This document shows positions 8,922 through 16,980 of a stretch of DNA of 64,000 nt, in pieces. Below the pieces are notes generated by a model. It ran no database searches. It was not told the origin of the DNA and saw nothing but the letters and a program-made list of their open reading frames with translations. The first letter of the stretch is position 1, and every line of letters starts with the position of its first letter. Both the position numbers and the translations under genes were made by a program. The stretch is from NCBI GenBank assembly GCA_022843845.1, contig JALHMW010000003.1, positions 231,724 through 295,723 on the forward strand. Direction: 5' to 3'. The stretch is from Archangium sp. (GTDB lineage: Bacteria > Myxococcota > Myxococcia > Myxococcales > Myxococcaceae).

Positions 8922-10076
8922 ATGACCTTGCGCACCCTTCTGGCCTTCGTCGCAGCGTTCGTCGTCGGGCTCACGCTTCAGGCGTGCGGCACGACGCCTC
9001 AGCGATGCTCAGCCGCGACGTGCCCGACCGGGTGTTGTGACTCGAGCGGACTCTGCGCATCGGGCAACACGCAGTCGACCTGTGGAAGCCGGGGCGCTGC
9101 GTGCGTCGGGTGCTCGTTCGGGTTCCAGTGCATCAGCGGGGCGTGCGTCGCCACCGGAACAGGGACAGGCGGCGGCTTCTCGGGAGTCGGAGGCGGAAGC
9201 ACCGCGGGCGGAGTCGGTGGCGGCAACACGGCGGGCGGCTCGGCGGTCGGCGGGGGAAGCTCGGCGGGAGGTTCTGCAGGCGGAAGCACCGCGGGCGGCT
9301 CCGCAGGCGGAAGCACCGCGGGCGGCTCCGCAGGCGGAAGCACCGCGGGCGGCTCCGCAGGCGGAAGCACCGCGGGCGGCTCCGCAGGCGGAAGCACCGC
9401 GGGCGGCTCCGCAGTCGGTGGTGGAAGCTCGGCAGGCGGCTCGGCAGTAGGTGGTGGAAGCTCGGCAGTCGGCGGTGGAAGCTCGGCAGGCGGCTCCGCA
9501 GTCGGTGGTGGCTCGGCAGGCGGAGGAAGCGCGGGCGGCTCGGCTGGCTGTTCTGCCTCGTGCGCAGGCTGCTGCCTCAACGGCGTCTGCCAGCCCGGCA
9601 ACACCACCGGCGCCTGCGGCGCGCGCGGCGTCGCGTGCTTCGGCTGTTCGACGAACCAGTTCTGTCAGGCCGGCGCCTGCACCGGCGCGAACACGGGAGA
9701 CACCGGCGCGACCTGCACCGTGAGCGCCGACTGCAAGGTCGCGTTCCTCGGTGGTGCTGCGCGCGAGTGCGTCGGTCCATACAACCCCGACGGTGGGCCG
9801 TCGGGTTGGCCCGGTGGGTATTGCAGCAACTCGGGCTGTGACTCGTTCCTCGACTGTCCCGGCGCTACAGGATCCTGCAGCAATGATGGCTTTTGCTACA
9901 ACACCTGCTTCCCCGCGAACGCTGGTCAGGGAAACTGTCGGCCGGGCTACGTCTGCTCCGACGCGCAGACCGTCGATGGCGGCACCTTCCCGCTCTGCCT
10001 TCCCGACTGCCGAAACCCCGGGAGCCGATGGTGCGGCCCCACCGGCACCTGCGGCGCGCTCGGCTACTGTCAGTGA
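8922..10076 (+). CDS. Cys-rich lipoprotein with Gly/Ser/Ala repeat linker
   Basis: A 384-aa probable surface lipoprotein. The signal peptide ends in LQAC (Cys22). The mature protein has two Cys-rich modules with similar spacing (CPTGCCDSSGLCASGN near 32-47 and CAGCCLNGVCQPGN in the middle) joined by a 125-residue Gly/Ser/Ala linker. Part of the linker comes from five identical 27-bp units. The C-terminal third has more Cys pairs and a DGGPSGWPGGYC segment. Such Cys modules resemble the disulfide-rich stalks of myxobacterial surface proteins; no enzymatic motif is seen. A GGAG sequence 5 bases before the ATG supports the start. Confidence 0.8.
   Translation: MTLRTLLAFVAAFVVGLTLQACGTTPQRCSAATCPTGCCDSSGLCASGNTQSTCGSRGAACVGCSFGFQCISGACVATGTGTGGGFSGVGGGSTAGGVGGGNTAGGSAVGGGSSAGGSAGGSTAGGSAGGSTAGGSAGGSTAGGSAGGSTAGGSAGGSTAGGSAVGGGSSAGGSAVGGGSSAVGGGSSAGGSAVGGGSAGGGSAGGSAGCSASCAGCCLNGVCQPGNTTGACGARGVACFGCSTNQFCQAGACTGANTGDTGATCTVSADCKVAFLGGAARECVGPYNPDGGPSGWPGGYCSNSGCDSFLDCPGATGSCSNDGFCYNTCFPANAGQGNCRPGYVCSDAQTVDGGTFPLCLPDCRNPGSRWCGPTGTCGALGYCQ
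9276..9410 (+). repeat. Five perfect tandem copies of a 27-bp unit (coding VNTR)
   Basis: Units at 9276-9302, 9303-9329, 9330-9356, 9357-9383 and 9384-9410 are identical, each beginning GCAGGCGGAAGC and encoding nine residues of the pattern AGGSTAGGS. Degenerate Gly/Ser-rich units flank the array on both sides (about 9165-9545). The lack of any sequence difference between units implies recent expansion or homogenisation. Confidence 0.95.
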
Positions 10077-10178
10077 CGCCGGGGAGGACTCGCCTCCTCC
10101 GTCAGTGACGCGCTGTTCGGAACTCGCTGATTCAACGAAGGCAGGTCGTGGCACATGGCGTGCTGTTCGCTGAAGCAC

Positions 10179-12530
10179 ATGCGTCTCTCGAGTCTGGGTG
10201 GACTGCTGTTCGCTGCGTGCTCGGCGCCGATGGTGGCGCCGGCGGCGATCGATGCAGGGGTGGTCGTCGACGCCGGGCCGGTCGAAGACGCAGGCATCGA
10301 ACCTGATGGGGGGCTCGCCGAGCCTGACGCGGGGCTGGTGACGCCGGCTGTCTCGACTCCCTGGGGCGCGACCATCGACGACGCACGCCAGGAGCTCGTC
10401 TTCCGCGTCTTCTCCTCCCGCGCGACACGAATCGAAGTGAGCCTCTACCGCCACGCGCTGCAGAGCGTGCCGTTCGTGAAGCAGGTGCTCGACGCCGAGG
10501 CCGATGGCGGCTGGTCGACGCGCGTGCCCTTCTCAACCCTCGGAGCGTCGTCCCTCGACGAGCCCGTCTTCTACGGCTACCGCGCCTGGGGCCCGAACTG
10601 GCCGTTCGTCGAGACGTTCGCGCCGGGGTCGAGCGAGGGCTTCCGCGCCGAGGTCGACGGCGAGGGCAACCGCTTCAACCCGAACAAGCTGCTGATCGAT
10701 CCCTTCGCGCTCGAGCTGACGCACGACCCGAAGACGCCCGGCTCGATCGACTTCAGCCCGTATCTCGGCGGCGCCACGAATCGGGTGAAGGACTCGGGCC
10801 TCGTCGTGCCGAAGGGCGTCGTGATGCGCAGAGAGCGAGTGGACCTCGGCGTGCGACCGCCGCGAGCCCTGAAAGACGACGTCATCTACGAGGTGCACGT
10901 TCGCGGGTTGACGATGAACGACACGTCACTGCCCGAGGCCGTGCGCGGCACGTACGCCGGCGCAGGGCTGCGGGCGCGCGCCCTGGCGGAGCTCGGGGTG
11001 ACGGCCATCGAGTTCCTCCCTGTGCAGGAGACGCAGAACGACCTCAACGATCTCGATCCCACCTCGGTCGACGGCGACAACTACTGGGGCTACGCCACCC
11101 TGGCCTACTTCGCGCCCGACCGCCGCTACTCGAGCGACAAACGGCCCGGAGGACCGACGCGCGAGTTCCAGCAGATGGTGCGCGCCTTCCACGAAGCGGG
11201 CCTCAAGGTGTTCATCGACGTCGTCTACAACCACACCGGCGAGTCGGGGACGATGACGTTCCGTGGGCTCGACAACCCCACGTACTACTCGCTCACGAAC
11301 GACCGACAGCGCTCGGTGGACAACAACGGCGTCAGCGGCAACTTCAACACCCGCAACCGGGCCGCGCAGACGGTGATCATCGATTCGCTGAAGTACTGGC
11401 ACGAGGTGCTGGGCGTCGATGGCTACCGGTTCGATCTCTCCTCGGTGCTGGGCAACACGTGCGAGCACGGCTGCTTTCAGTACTCACGCGACGATCGCAA
11501 CACGGCGCTCAACCAGATCATGCAGCGCCTGCCGGTGCGCTCGTTCAGCGGAGGCCCCGGCGTCGATCTCATCGCCGAGCCCTGGGCCATCGGCGCAGGC
11601 ACGTACCAGGTCGGCAACCACCCCTCGGGGTGGGCCGAGTGGAACGATCGGTTCCGCGACGCCGTGCGCTCCCACCAGAACCGGCTTGGCTTCAACGAGA
11701 CGACCCTCGATGAGCTCGCGAAGCGGCTGGGAGGATCGGTCGATCTCTTCGGCGATGACGGCCGGCCGCCGGGCGCGTCGATCAACTTCGTCGTCGCGCA
11801 CGACGGCTTCACGTTGAGAGATCTCTACTCGTGCAACGCGAAGAACAACGGGCAGGCCTGGCCGTGGGGGCCGTCGAACGGCGGGAGCGACTCGAACCGC
11901 AGCTGGGATCATGGAGGCTCCGCCGCGGCGCAACGACAGGCCGCGCGAAAGGGCATGGCGTTGACGCTGCTGGCTGCGGGCACGCCGATGTTCAATGGCG
12001 GCGACGAGCACCTGCGCACGCTCCGGTGCAACAACAACCCGTACAACCTCGACAGCGAGAAGAACTGGCTGGCCGCGACGCTGGCGAATGACGAGCAGAC
12101 GTTTCGAACGTTCACGCAGCGGCTGCTCTCGTTCCGCGCCGCGCACCCTGCCCTTCGGCCCGCTCGCGCGCTGCGCTTCACCGATGGGAATGGAAACGGC
12201 ATCGAGCAGCTCAGGTGGTTCACGCCGACCGGCCAGGCAGCTGACGCGGCGTATCTGCAGAACCCGGCGAACCACGCGGCGGCGTTCCGGCTCGATGGCA
12301 CCGAGCTGGGCGAGCAGGACCTGGTGCTGGTGATGATCAACGGGTGGACCGACGAGCTGACGTTCACGCTCCCGTCGGCAGGGAGCGGGCGAACGTGGCG
12401 GCTGGCGGGCGATACGTGCTCCGCGAGCGAAGGGCCGGAGCAGATCGCGATGCCAGGTACTGAACGCCCGCTGATGGGAACGAGCGTGCGGGTGTGCGGG
12501 CGAGGGCTGGCGCTCCTGGTGGCGAGATGA
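10179..12530 (+). CDS. Secreted isoamylase / glycogen-debranching-type GH13 enzyme
   Basis: From the ATG at 10179 a 783-aa protein with a lipoprotein-type signal (LLFAAC) and an Asp/Ala-rich linker, then a CBM48-like beta-sandwich (WGATIDDARQELVFRVFSS) and a GH13 catalytic barrel. Conserved regions: VVYNHT (region I), VDGYRFDLSSV with nucleophile Asp419, LIAEPWA with acid/base Glu467, and VAHDGFTLRD with Asp542. VIYEVHVRGLT and the order of domains match GlgX/TreX/isoamylase enzymes that hydrolyse alpha-1,6 branches of glycogen or starch. Export is unlike cytosolic GlgX and suggests feeding on external alpha-glucan. An in-frame ATG at 10155 is less likely because it would precede the signal peptide. 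Confidence 0.85.
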   Translation: MRLSSLGGLLFAACSAPMVAPAAIDAGVVVDAGPVEDAGIEPDGGLAEPDAGLVTPAVSTPWGATIDDARQELVFRVFSSRATRIEVSLYRHALQSVPFVKQVLDAEADGGWSTRVPFSTLGASSLDEPVFYGYRAWGPNWPFVETFAPGSSEGFRAEVDGEGNRFNPNKLLIDPFALELTHDPKTPGSIDFSPYLGGATNRVKDSGLVVPKGVVMRRERVDLGVRPPRALKDDVIYEVHVRGLTMNDTSLPEAVRGTYAGAGLRARALAELGVTAIEFLPVQETQNDLNDLDPTSVDGDNYWGYATLAYFAPDRRYSSDKRPGGPTREFQQMVRAFHEAGLKVFIDVVYNHTGESGTMTFRGLDNPTYYSLTNDRQRSVDNNGVSGNFNTRNRAAQTVIIDSLKYWHEVLGVDGYRFDLSSVLGNTCEHGCFQYSRDDRNTALNQIMQRLPVRSFSGGPGVDLIAEPWAIGAGTYQVGNHPSGWAEWNDRFRDAVRSHQNRLGFNETTLDELAKRLGGSVDLFGDDGRPPGASINFVVAHDGFTLRDLYSCNAKNNGQAWPWGPSNGGSDSNRSWDHGGSAAAQRQAARKGMALTLLAAGTPMFNGGDEHLRTLRCNNNPYNLDSEKNWLAATLANDEQTFRTFTQRLLSFRAAHPALRPARALRFTDGNGNGIEQLRWFTPTGQAADAAYLQNPANHAAAFRLDGTELGEQDLVLVMINGWTDELTFTLPSAGSGRTWRLAGDTCSASEGPEQIAMPGTERPLMGTSVRVCGRGLALLVAR

Positions 12531-13342
12531 GCATCGGCCTCGGCTGCGGAGCGCTGGGCGAGCCGTCGCTCGACGAGCTCCAGGTGCAGGCGTTGCTCGA
12601 CGGCGCTGTTCAGCTCGGCGTGACGGTGTTCGACGCGGCGCGCAGCTACGGCGTCGCCGAGGAGCGGCTCGGACGCGGCCTGCGTGGGCGCACGGTGACG
12701 ATCTCCACGAAGGGCGGCTACGGCGTCGAACCGGTGCCCGAGTGGACCGGCGCGGCGATCACCGAGGGCATCGAGCGCGCACGTCGCCTGCTGGGCGTGG
12801 AGTGCATCGACGTCTTCCACCTGCACTCGTGTCCGCTCGAGGTGCTCCAGCGGGCAGAGCTGACCGACGCGCTGCAGGCAGCGAAGCGGGCGGGACGGAT
12901 CGCGCGCGCGGGCTACTCCGGCGACAACGAGGCGCTCTCGTGGGCCGTGCAGTCGGGCCTCTTCGACGCGGTGCAGGCGTCGTTCAGCGTGTTCGATCAA
13001 TCGAATGGTCCGGCGCTGCGACGGGCGAAGGCGCGAGGCCTGTGGGTGATGGCGAAGCGTGCGCTCGGTGGGGCCGTGTGGCGGGGCCACGGAGCCGATG
13101 ACGCCGGCCGCGAGTACCGACGGCGCCTCGAGGTGATGGGCCTGCGGGTGGACGAAGATCTGGCGGCGCGCTTCGTTGCCCATGCTCCGGAGGTCGACGT
13201 GGCCCTCGTGGGGACGACGCGCCTCGAGAACCTGCGCCAGGTGATCGGGGCCGTCGCGAAGGGTCCGCTCCCTGTGGAGGTGGATTCGGCGGTCCGGGAG
13301 TCGTTCACGCGCAACGGGGCCGGCTGGCGTGCGCAGATCTGA
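12527..13342 (+). CDS. Aldo/keto reductase family protein
   Basis: A 271-aa (beta/alpha)8 AKR-type oxidoreductase. The start ATG at 12527 overlaps the stop of the debranching-enzyme gene (ATGA), so the two are translationally coupled. Tetrad candidates: Asp in TVFDAARSYG, Tyr in SYG, Lys in TISTKGGYG and His in VFHLHSC. The C-terminal cofactor segment is VDVALVGTTRLENLRQ. Slightly shorter than the usual 300-330 aa. Physiological substrate unknown. Confidence 0.85.
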   Translation: MSIGLGCGALGEPSLDELQVQALLDGAVQLGVTVFDAARSYGVAEERLGRGLRGRTVTISTKGGYGVEPVPEWTGAAITEGIERARRLLGVECIDVFHLHSCPLEVLQRAELTDALQAAKRAGRIARAGYSGDNEALSWAVQSGLFDAVQASFSVFDQSNGPALRRAKARGLWVMAKRALGGAVWRGHGADDAGREYRRRLEVMGLRVDEDLAARFVAHAPEVDVALVGTTRLENLRQVIGAVAKGPLPVEVDSAVRESFTRNGAGWRAQI

Positions 13343-13358
13343 AAGCCGCAACAAGTGC

Positions 13359-13387
13359 TTGACGGCCCGTCAGGCGCTCGGTATTTC
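13359..13387 (+). promoter_or_regulatory. Predicted sigma-70 promoter for tRNA-Gly
   Basis: TTGACG (13359-13364) and TATTTC (13382-13387) are separated by 17 bases, and the tRNA starts 45 bases beyond the -10. The -35 lies inside a short palindrome (TGACGGCCCGTCA). Confidence 0.55.
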
Positions 13388-13431
13388 GCGCGTCCACTTC
13401 GTCGCTGGCCGGACGTGGTGAACAACGGAAT

Positions 13432-13506
13432 GCGGGAATAGCTCAGCGGTAGAGCATCGCCTTGCCAAGGCGGGGGTCGAGGGTTCAAATCCCTTTTCCC
13501 GCTCCA
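13432..13506 (+). tRNA. tRNA-Gly (GCC)
   Basis: Full cloverleaf: acceptor GCGGGAA pairs with TTCCCGC, the D arm contains GCTCAGCGGTAGAGC, the anticodon stem-loop is TCGCC-TTGCCAA-GGCGG with anticodon GCC, and the T arm has GGTTCAAATCC. The CCA end is encoded (13504-13506). An intrinsic terminator follows. Confidence 0.97.
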
Positions 13507-13516
13507 TGATGAATCG

Positions 13517-13551
13517 AAAAGCCCCGGTACCCCCGGGGCTTTTTGTTTTTT
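13517..13551 (+). terminator. Rho-independent terminator after tRNA-Gly
   Basis: Stem GCCCCGG / CCGGGGC with a short loop, preceded by AAAA and followed by TTTTTGTTTTTT. Classic intrinsic terminator for the tRNA transcript; it would also work weakly on the opposite strand because of the A-run. Confidence 0.93.
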
Positions 13552-13575
13552 GCGCGCTTGAGACGGATTGAGGCG

Positions 13576-14604
13576 CTACTCGCCGGGCGAAAACCTGAAC
13601 GGGTAGACGACCCGCACCACGCCCCCCCGCGGCGGCACGGTCTTCACCCGTTTCACGGCGTCGAGGACACACTCCTGGAGCGTCGTGGAGAGTCCAGCGC
13701 CCACGCTCTCGACGCCTGCTTCGGTGACATCGCCAGTCACGCCGACCACGAAGAAGATCTTCAGCACGCCACCGCTCGAAGGGCCGTCGCTTCGGAGCGC
13801 CTGGTCGTAGCAACCCCGAATCGCGCGAAGCTGGGGCTGCAGCCCGGCCTTGAGCTCCTCTTTCGAAAGGCTGCCGAGAACGCCGGGAGCGGTGGACACT
13901 CGAGGGCTGCGGCTCGAACCGATCGGTCCCGATCCGAATCCACCTGAGGGCGTCCCTCCATCCATCGTGACCGGAGCGAGCAGTCCGATCATCATTTTGA
14001 ACTGCTGCTTCGGCCCGAAGTGCGGGCCCTGCTGCGGCGGCACGCGCGACAACTGGAGCTTCACGCCCACGTCGACGAACGGCTTCAGCTCCGCCAACAC
14101 CTCGCCGAACCTCAGGGTGTCGAGCGCGTCGGGCACCAGCACCACCCCGCCCCGCTTCGTCCGTGACGACTCGATCAGGCTACGCGGCGCCTTCCCTCGT
14201 GAGAACTCCGGCTGCTCCTCACCCGCGAGGCGAACCCGAACCGACTGGCTCCCGATGAACAGCTCGAGCGGAGCTCCGGCCGTCGCGTCGGCCCACGCCC
14301 ACACCACGCCGCCATCTCCGTCCTGCACCACCAGCTTCGGGTTCGGTGTCGCGACCAGCGTCGTCAGCACCCGACGCACCACTCCGAAGGGCACGTCCGA
14401 GGCGATTCGCACCGGGAGCTGGCGATCGCGCTTCCTCGCGACCAGCGCCTTCTCGAGCGCCGGCACGGTGAAGAACTCGTCTTCCGTCGGAGTTCCGATC
14501 GCCGTCACCAGCGCACCGTCGAGCATCAGCGTCTTCGACGTCAGCGCGATGCCGTCAGCCGGGGCCTGGCTCATCAGGAGCGAGACGAAGAGCGCGTGCA
14601 TCAC
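13576..14604 (-). CDS. AgmX/PglI C-terminal-domain protein with ExbD-like N-terminal segment
   Basis: A 342-aa exported protein (short signal MHALFVSLLMSQAPA). The first half contains LPVRIASDVPFGVVRRVLTTL followed by a VVQDGDG strand, which resembles the periplasmic domain of ExbD/TolR (a 'DKxVPYGxV' type element). The C-terminal 100 residues have the AgmX/PglI TonB-like module: Gly-rich linker, AIRGCYDQAL (the GCY/RCY motif), FFVVGVTGDV, then CVLDAVK and YPFRFSPG. AgmX homologues belong to the myxobacterial gliding/envelope machinery; the role here is inferred only. Start GTG 14604 or ATG 14601. Directly follows the receiver gene. Confidence 0.75.
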   Translation of the reverse strand: MMHALFVSLLMSQAPADGIALTSKTLMLDGALVTAIGTPTEDEFFTVPALEKALVARKRDRQLPVRIASDVPFGVVRRVLTTLVATPNPKLVVQDGDGGVVWAWADATAGAPLELFIGSQSVRVRLAGEEQPEFSRGKAPRSLIESSRTKRGGVVLVPDALDTLRFGEVLAELKPFVDVGVKLQLSRVPPQQGPHFGPKQQFKMMIGLLAPVTMDGGTPSGGFGSGPIGSSRSPRVSTAPGVLGSLSKEELKAGLQPQLRAIRGCYDQALRSDGPSSGGVLKIFFVVGVTGDVTEAGVESVGAGLSTTLQECVLDAVKRVKTVPPRGGVVRVVYPFRFSPGE

Positions 14605-14605
14605 G

Positions 14606-14995
14606 TCACCTCCGCACGAGCGCGATGGCCTCGGCCAGCTGCGCCCGATTGAACGGCTTCTGCAGATGCGTCACCTTCGGCTCACTGAGCAGCCGCGCGG
14701 CGACGTCTTCTGGCGCGTACCCGGAGCACAGCACGATCGGCACGCCAGGCTTCACCCGGCGCAGCGCCGCGAAGGTCTCTTCCGGCGAAGGCCCCGGCAT
14801 CATCACGTCGAGGAGCACGACGTCGGCCTCTGGCCACTGCGTCAGCATCGTCTCGGCCTCGGTGCCGTCCTCAGCTGCGCGGACCTCGTAGCCCAGCGCC
14901 TCGAGCAGCCGACCCGTCGCGCGGCGCATCAACGGCTCATCGTCGACCAGCAGGACACGGCCGATGGCAGGGCCCTTCGTTGGCTCTTGATGCAT
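14606..14995 (-). CDS. Single-domain response regulator (CheY-like receiver)
   Basis: A 129-aa stand-alone receiver. Acidic pair Asp18-Asp19 (LLVDDE), phosphorylated Asp63 in VVLLDVMMPG, the Ser/Thr switch in IVLCSGY and Lys113 in LQKPF are all present. No output domain. The ATG at 14995 is only three bases after the mature 3' end of tRNA-Arg, leaving no independent ribosome-binding site unless it lies inside the tRNA. Probably co-transcribed with the two tRNAs; cognate kinase not in the window. Confidence 0.9.
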   Translation of the reverse strand: MHQEPTKGPAIGRVLLVDDEPLMRRATGRLLEALGYEVRAAEDGTEAETMLTQWPEADVVLLDVMMPGPSPEETFAALRRVKPGVPIVLCSGYAPEDVAARLLSEPKVTHLQKPFNRAQLAEAIALVRR

Positions 14996-14998
14996 GAG

Positions 14999-15072
14999 CG
15001 CGCCCGGCGGGACTCGAACCCACGACCCCCGGCTTAGAAGGCCGGTGCTCTATCCAGCTGAGCTACGGGCAC
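14999..15072 (-). tRNA. tRNA-Arg (UCU)
   Basis: Minus-strand cloverleaf: acceptor GTGCCCG pairs with CGGGCGC (one G-T pair), D arm GCTCAGCTGGATAGAGC, anticodon stem-loop CCGGC-CTTCTAA-GCCGG with anticodon TCT, T arm GTGGGTTCGAGTCCCGC. CCA is not encoded. Lies 18 bases after tRNA-Pro. Confidence 0.96.
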
Positions 15073-15090
15073 TACGAACGATGCGACCAA

Positions 15091-15164
15091 TCGGGGTGGC
15101 CGGATTCGAACCGACGACCTTCTGCGCCCAAGGCAGACGCGCTACCAAACTGCGCTACACCCCG
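15091..15164 (-). tRNA. tRNA-Pro (UGG)
   Basis: Minus-strand cloverleaf: acceptor CGGGGTG pairs with CACCCCG, D arm GCGCAGTTTGGTAGCGC, anticodon stem-loop TCTGC-CTTGGGC-GCAGA with anticodon TGG, T arm with GGTTCGAATCC. CCA not encoded. First tRNA of a probable Pro-Arg-receiver transcript. Confidence 0.96.
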
Positions 15165-15330
15165 TGATGATGAGCGGGCCTTCTGGCCCACCTGCCGGTG
15201 ACGCGCAAGCCTCGGAATCACTGACGCGTTACTCTCCGGCCGCTTGCGAGTTCAGCCCCTTGCGCAAGAGAAGCTCTTTGACCACATTCCACAAAGCCTC
15301 GTTGCGGCCGGGCCGGCCCTCTTGCAACGT

Positions 15331-16980
15331 ATGCTGGTGACTCTGATGACCTTGTCGCGAAGCGGCCTGATGGTGCTGGTGGTTGCAGCGCTGTGTGGCT
15401 GTCCGAAGAAAGAACCACCTCCCGACGAGATCCCGCCGCCGTTGGCAGAGTGTGATGGCGTCGCCGATCGCACGCCGATGCGCCTGCTGACCCGGGCGGA
15501 GTTCGACAACACGATCGCCGATCTTCTCGGCGACACGAGCAACCCGTCGAAGGACTTCCCCCGGGAGCCGATCGTTCACGGCTTTGACAACGACGCGAAG
15601 TCGCTCCAGGTGACGGACGAGTCGGTGACGCGCTACCTCGAGGCCGCCGAGTCGATCGCCGCGGGCGTGATGGCGAGCCGGAAAGATCGCGTCCTTCCCT
15701 GCCAGACCCGCGACACCGCCTGCGCCGACACCTTCATCTCGACCACCGGCCGCCGCCTGTTCCGCCGCGCCCTCACCGTCGAGGAGCGGGCCGCCTTCAA
15801 GGTCTTCTTCCAGCAGGTCTTCGCCTCGCAGAACGGCAACTTCGAGACGGCCATCGAGTGGACGTTGCAGGTGATGCTGCAGTCGCCGCAGTTCCTCTAC
15901 CGCTTCGAAGAGGGCGTGGTGCCGCCGTCGAAGTGGGACATGCGCACGCCGCTGCTGGGCACCGAGCTCGCGAGCCGGCTGTCCTATCTCCTCTGGGCTT
16001 CGGCGCCTGATGACACGCTGCTCGATCTCGCCGAGGCCGGTCAGCTCGAAGATCCCACTGTGCTCGAGGCCCAGGCGAAGCGACTCTTGAGTGACGCGCG
16101 CGGCATGCGCGGCCGGATGCGCTTCGTCTCGTTGTGGCTGCGCGCCGAGGACATCTCGCGGTTGAGCAAAGACCCGGTGAACTACCCCAACTTCTCACCC
16201 GCGCTCGCCGGCGCCTGGCAGCAGTCGTTCGATCTGTTCCTGCGCGACTCGCTCTCTCGTGAGGGCACGCTCAAGGCGCTGCTCGTCAGCGACCGCCTGT
16301 ACGTGAACGATCTCATGCAGTCGTATGCGAACCGGAGCGGCCTCAACGCCGACTTCACACCGGTCGCGATGCCAGACTCGCAGCGGCTCGGCGTGTTGAC
16401 CCAGCCGGGCTTCCTCGCACGCCTCTCGTCCCCCGATCAGTCGTCGCCGATTCGCCGCGGCATCTTCGTGCTCGAGCACCTGCTGTGTCAGCCGCCGCCC
16501 GCTCCGCCCCCAGGCTTCAACCCCGTGCCGCCTGCGCCCAACACCGGCGCGACCACCCGCGAGCGCTTCGCCCAGCACTCGGTCGATCCCAACTGCTCAG
16601 GCTGTCACGCGCTGATCGATCCCGTCGGCTTCGGCTTCGAGAACTACGACGCGGTCGGCGCCTACCGCACCGTCGAGAGCGGAAAGACAGTTGACGCCTC
16701 AGGTTCGGTCTACGCCGCGCGTGATGAGAAGCTCACCGGGCCCTTCAACGGCATCAGCGAGCTCGCCCGCCGCCTCGCCGACTCCCGCCAGGTTCACGAC
16801 TGTGTCGCCTCGGAGTGGATGCGCTTCGCCATGGGCCGCGGGCTCGGCGACGGCGATCAGTGCAGCCTCACGCAGGTGCAGGAGAAGTTCACCGCGTCGC
16901 AGGGCCGGTTCGACGATCTGCTGACCGCCATCATCATGAGTGACACGTTCCGGACCCGTCCGGCAGGAGTGGCGCGATGA
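15331..16980 (+). CDS. DUF1592-family lipoprotein with DUF1587/1595/1588/1585 modules
   Basis: About 549 aa from the ATG at 15331 (another ATG at 15346). The signal ends in LCGC (lipobox), so probably an envelope lipoprotein. The order of modules fits the family: DUF1587 (MRLLTRAEFDNTIADLLGD), DUF1595/1592 with SRLSYLLWASAPDDTLL, DUF1588 with RRGIFVLEHLLCQPPPAPP, then CSGCHALIDPVGFGFENYD and the DUF1585 tail. The CSGCH is a c-type heme-like motif. This family is common in Planctomycetes and Myxococcota, paired with a DUF1552 protein; biochemical function unknown. The stop overlaps the next start (ATGA). Confidence 0.88.
   Translation: MLVTLMTLSRSGLMVLVVAALCGCPKKEPPPDEIPPPLAECDGVADRTPMRLLTRAEFDNTIADLLGDTSNPSKDFPREPIVHGFDNDAKSLQVTDESVTRYLEAAESIAAGVMASRKDRVLPCQTRDTACADTFISTTGRRLFRRALTVEERAAFKVFFQQVFASQNGNFETAIEWTLQVMLQSPQFLYRFEEGVVPPSKWDMRTPLLGTELASRLSYLLWASAPDDTLLDLAEAGQLEDPTVLEAQAKRLLSDARGMRGRMRFVSLWLRAEDISRLSKDPVNYPNFSPALAGAWQQSFDLFLRDSLSREGTLKALLVSDRLYVNDLMQSYANRSGLNADFTPVAMPDSQRLGVLTQPGFLARLSSPDQSSPIRRGIFVLEHLLCQPPPAPPPGFNPVPPAPNTGATTRERFAQHSVDPNCSGCHALIDPVGFGFENYDAVGAYRTVESGKTVDASGSVYAARDEKLTGPFNGISELARRLADSRQVHDCVASEWMRFAMGRGLGDGDQCSLTQVQEKFTASQGRFDDLLTAIIMSDTFRTRPAGVAR

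Noticed and set aside
9276..9410. Short tandem repeats as a CRISPR array
   Set aside because: Units are contiguous with no spacers, are in frame and lie inside a coding region.
9009..10454. A 481-codon minus-strand frame rich in Ala/Arg/Cys
   Set aside because: Mirror of the repeat-bearing lipoprotein gene; repetition comes from the DNA repeat, not from a second protein.
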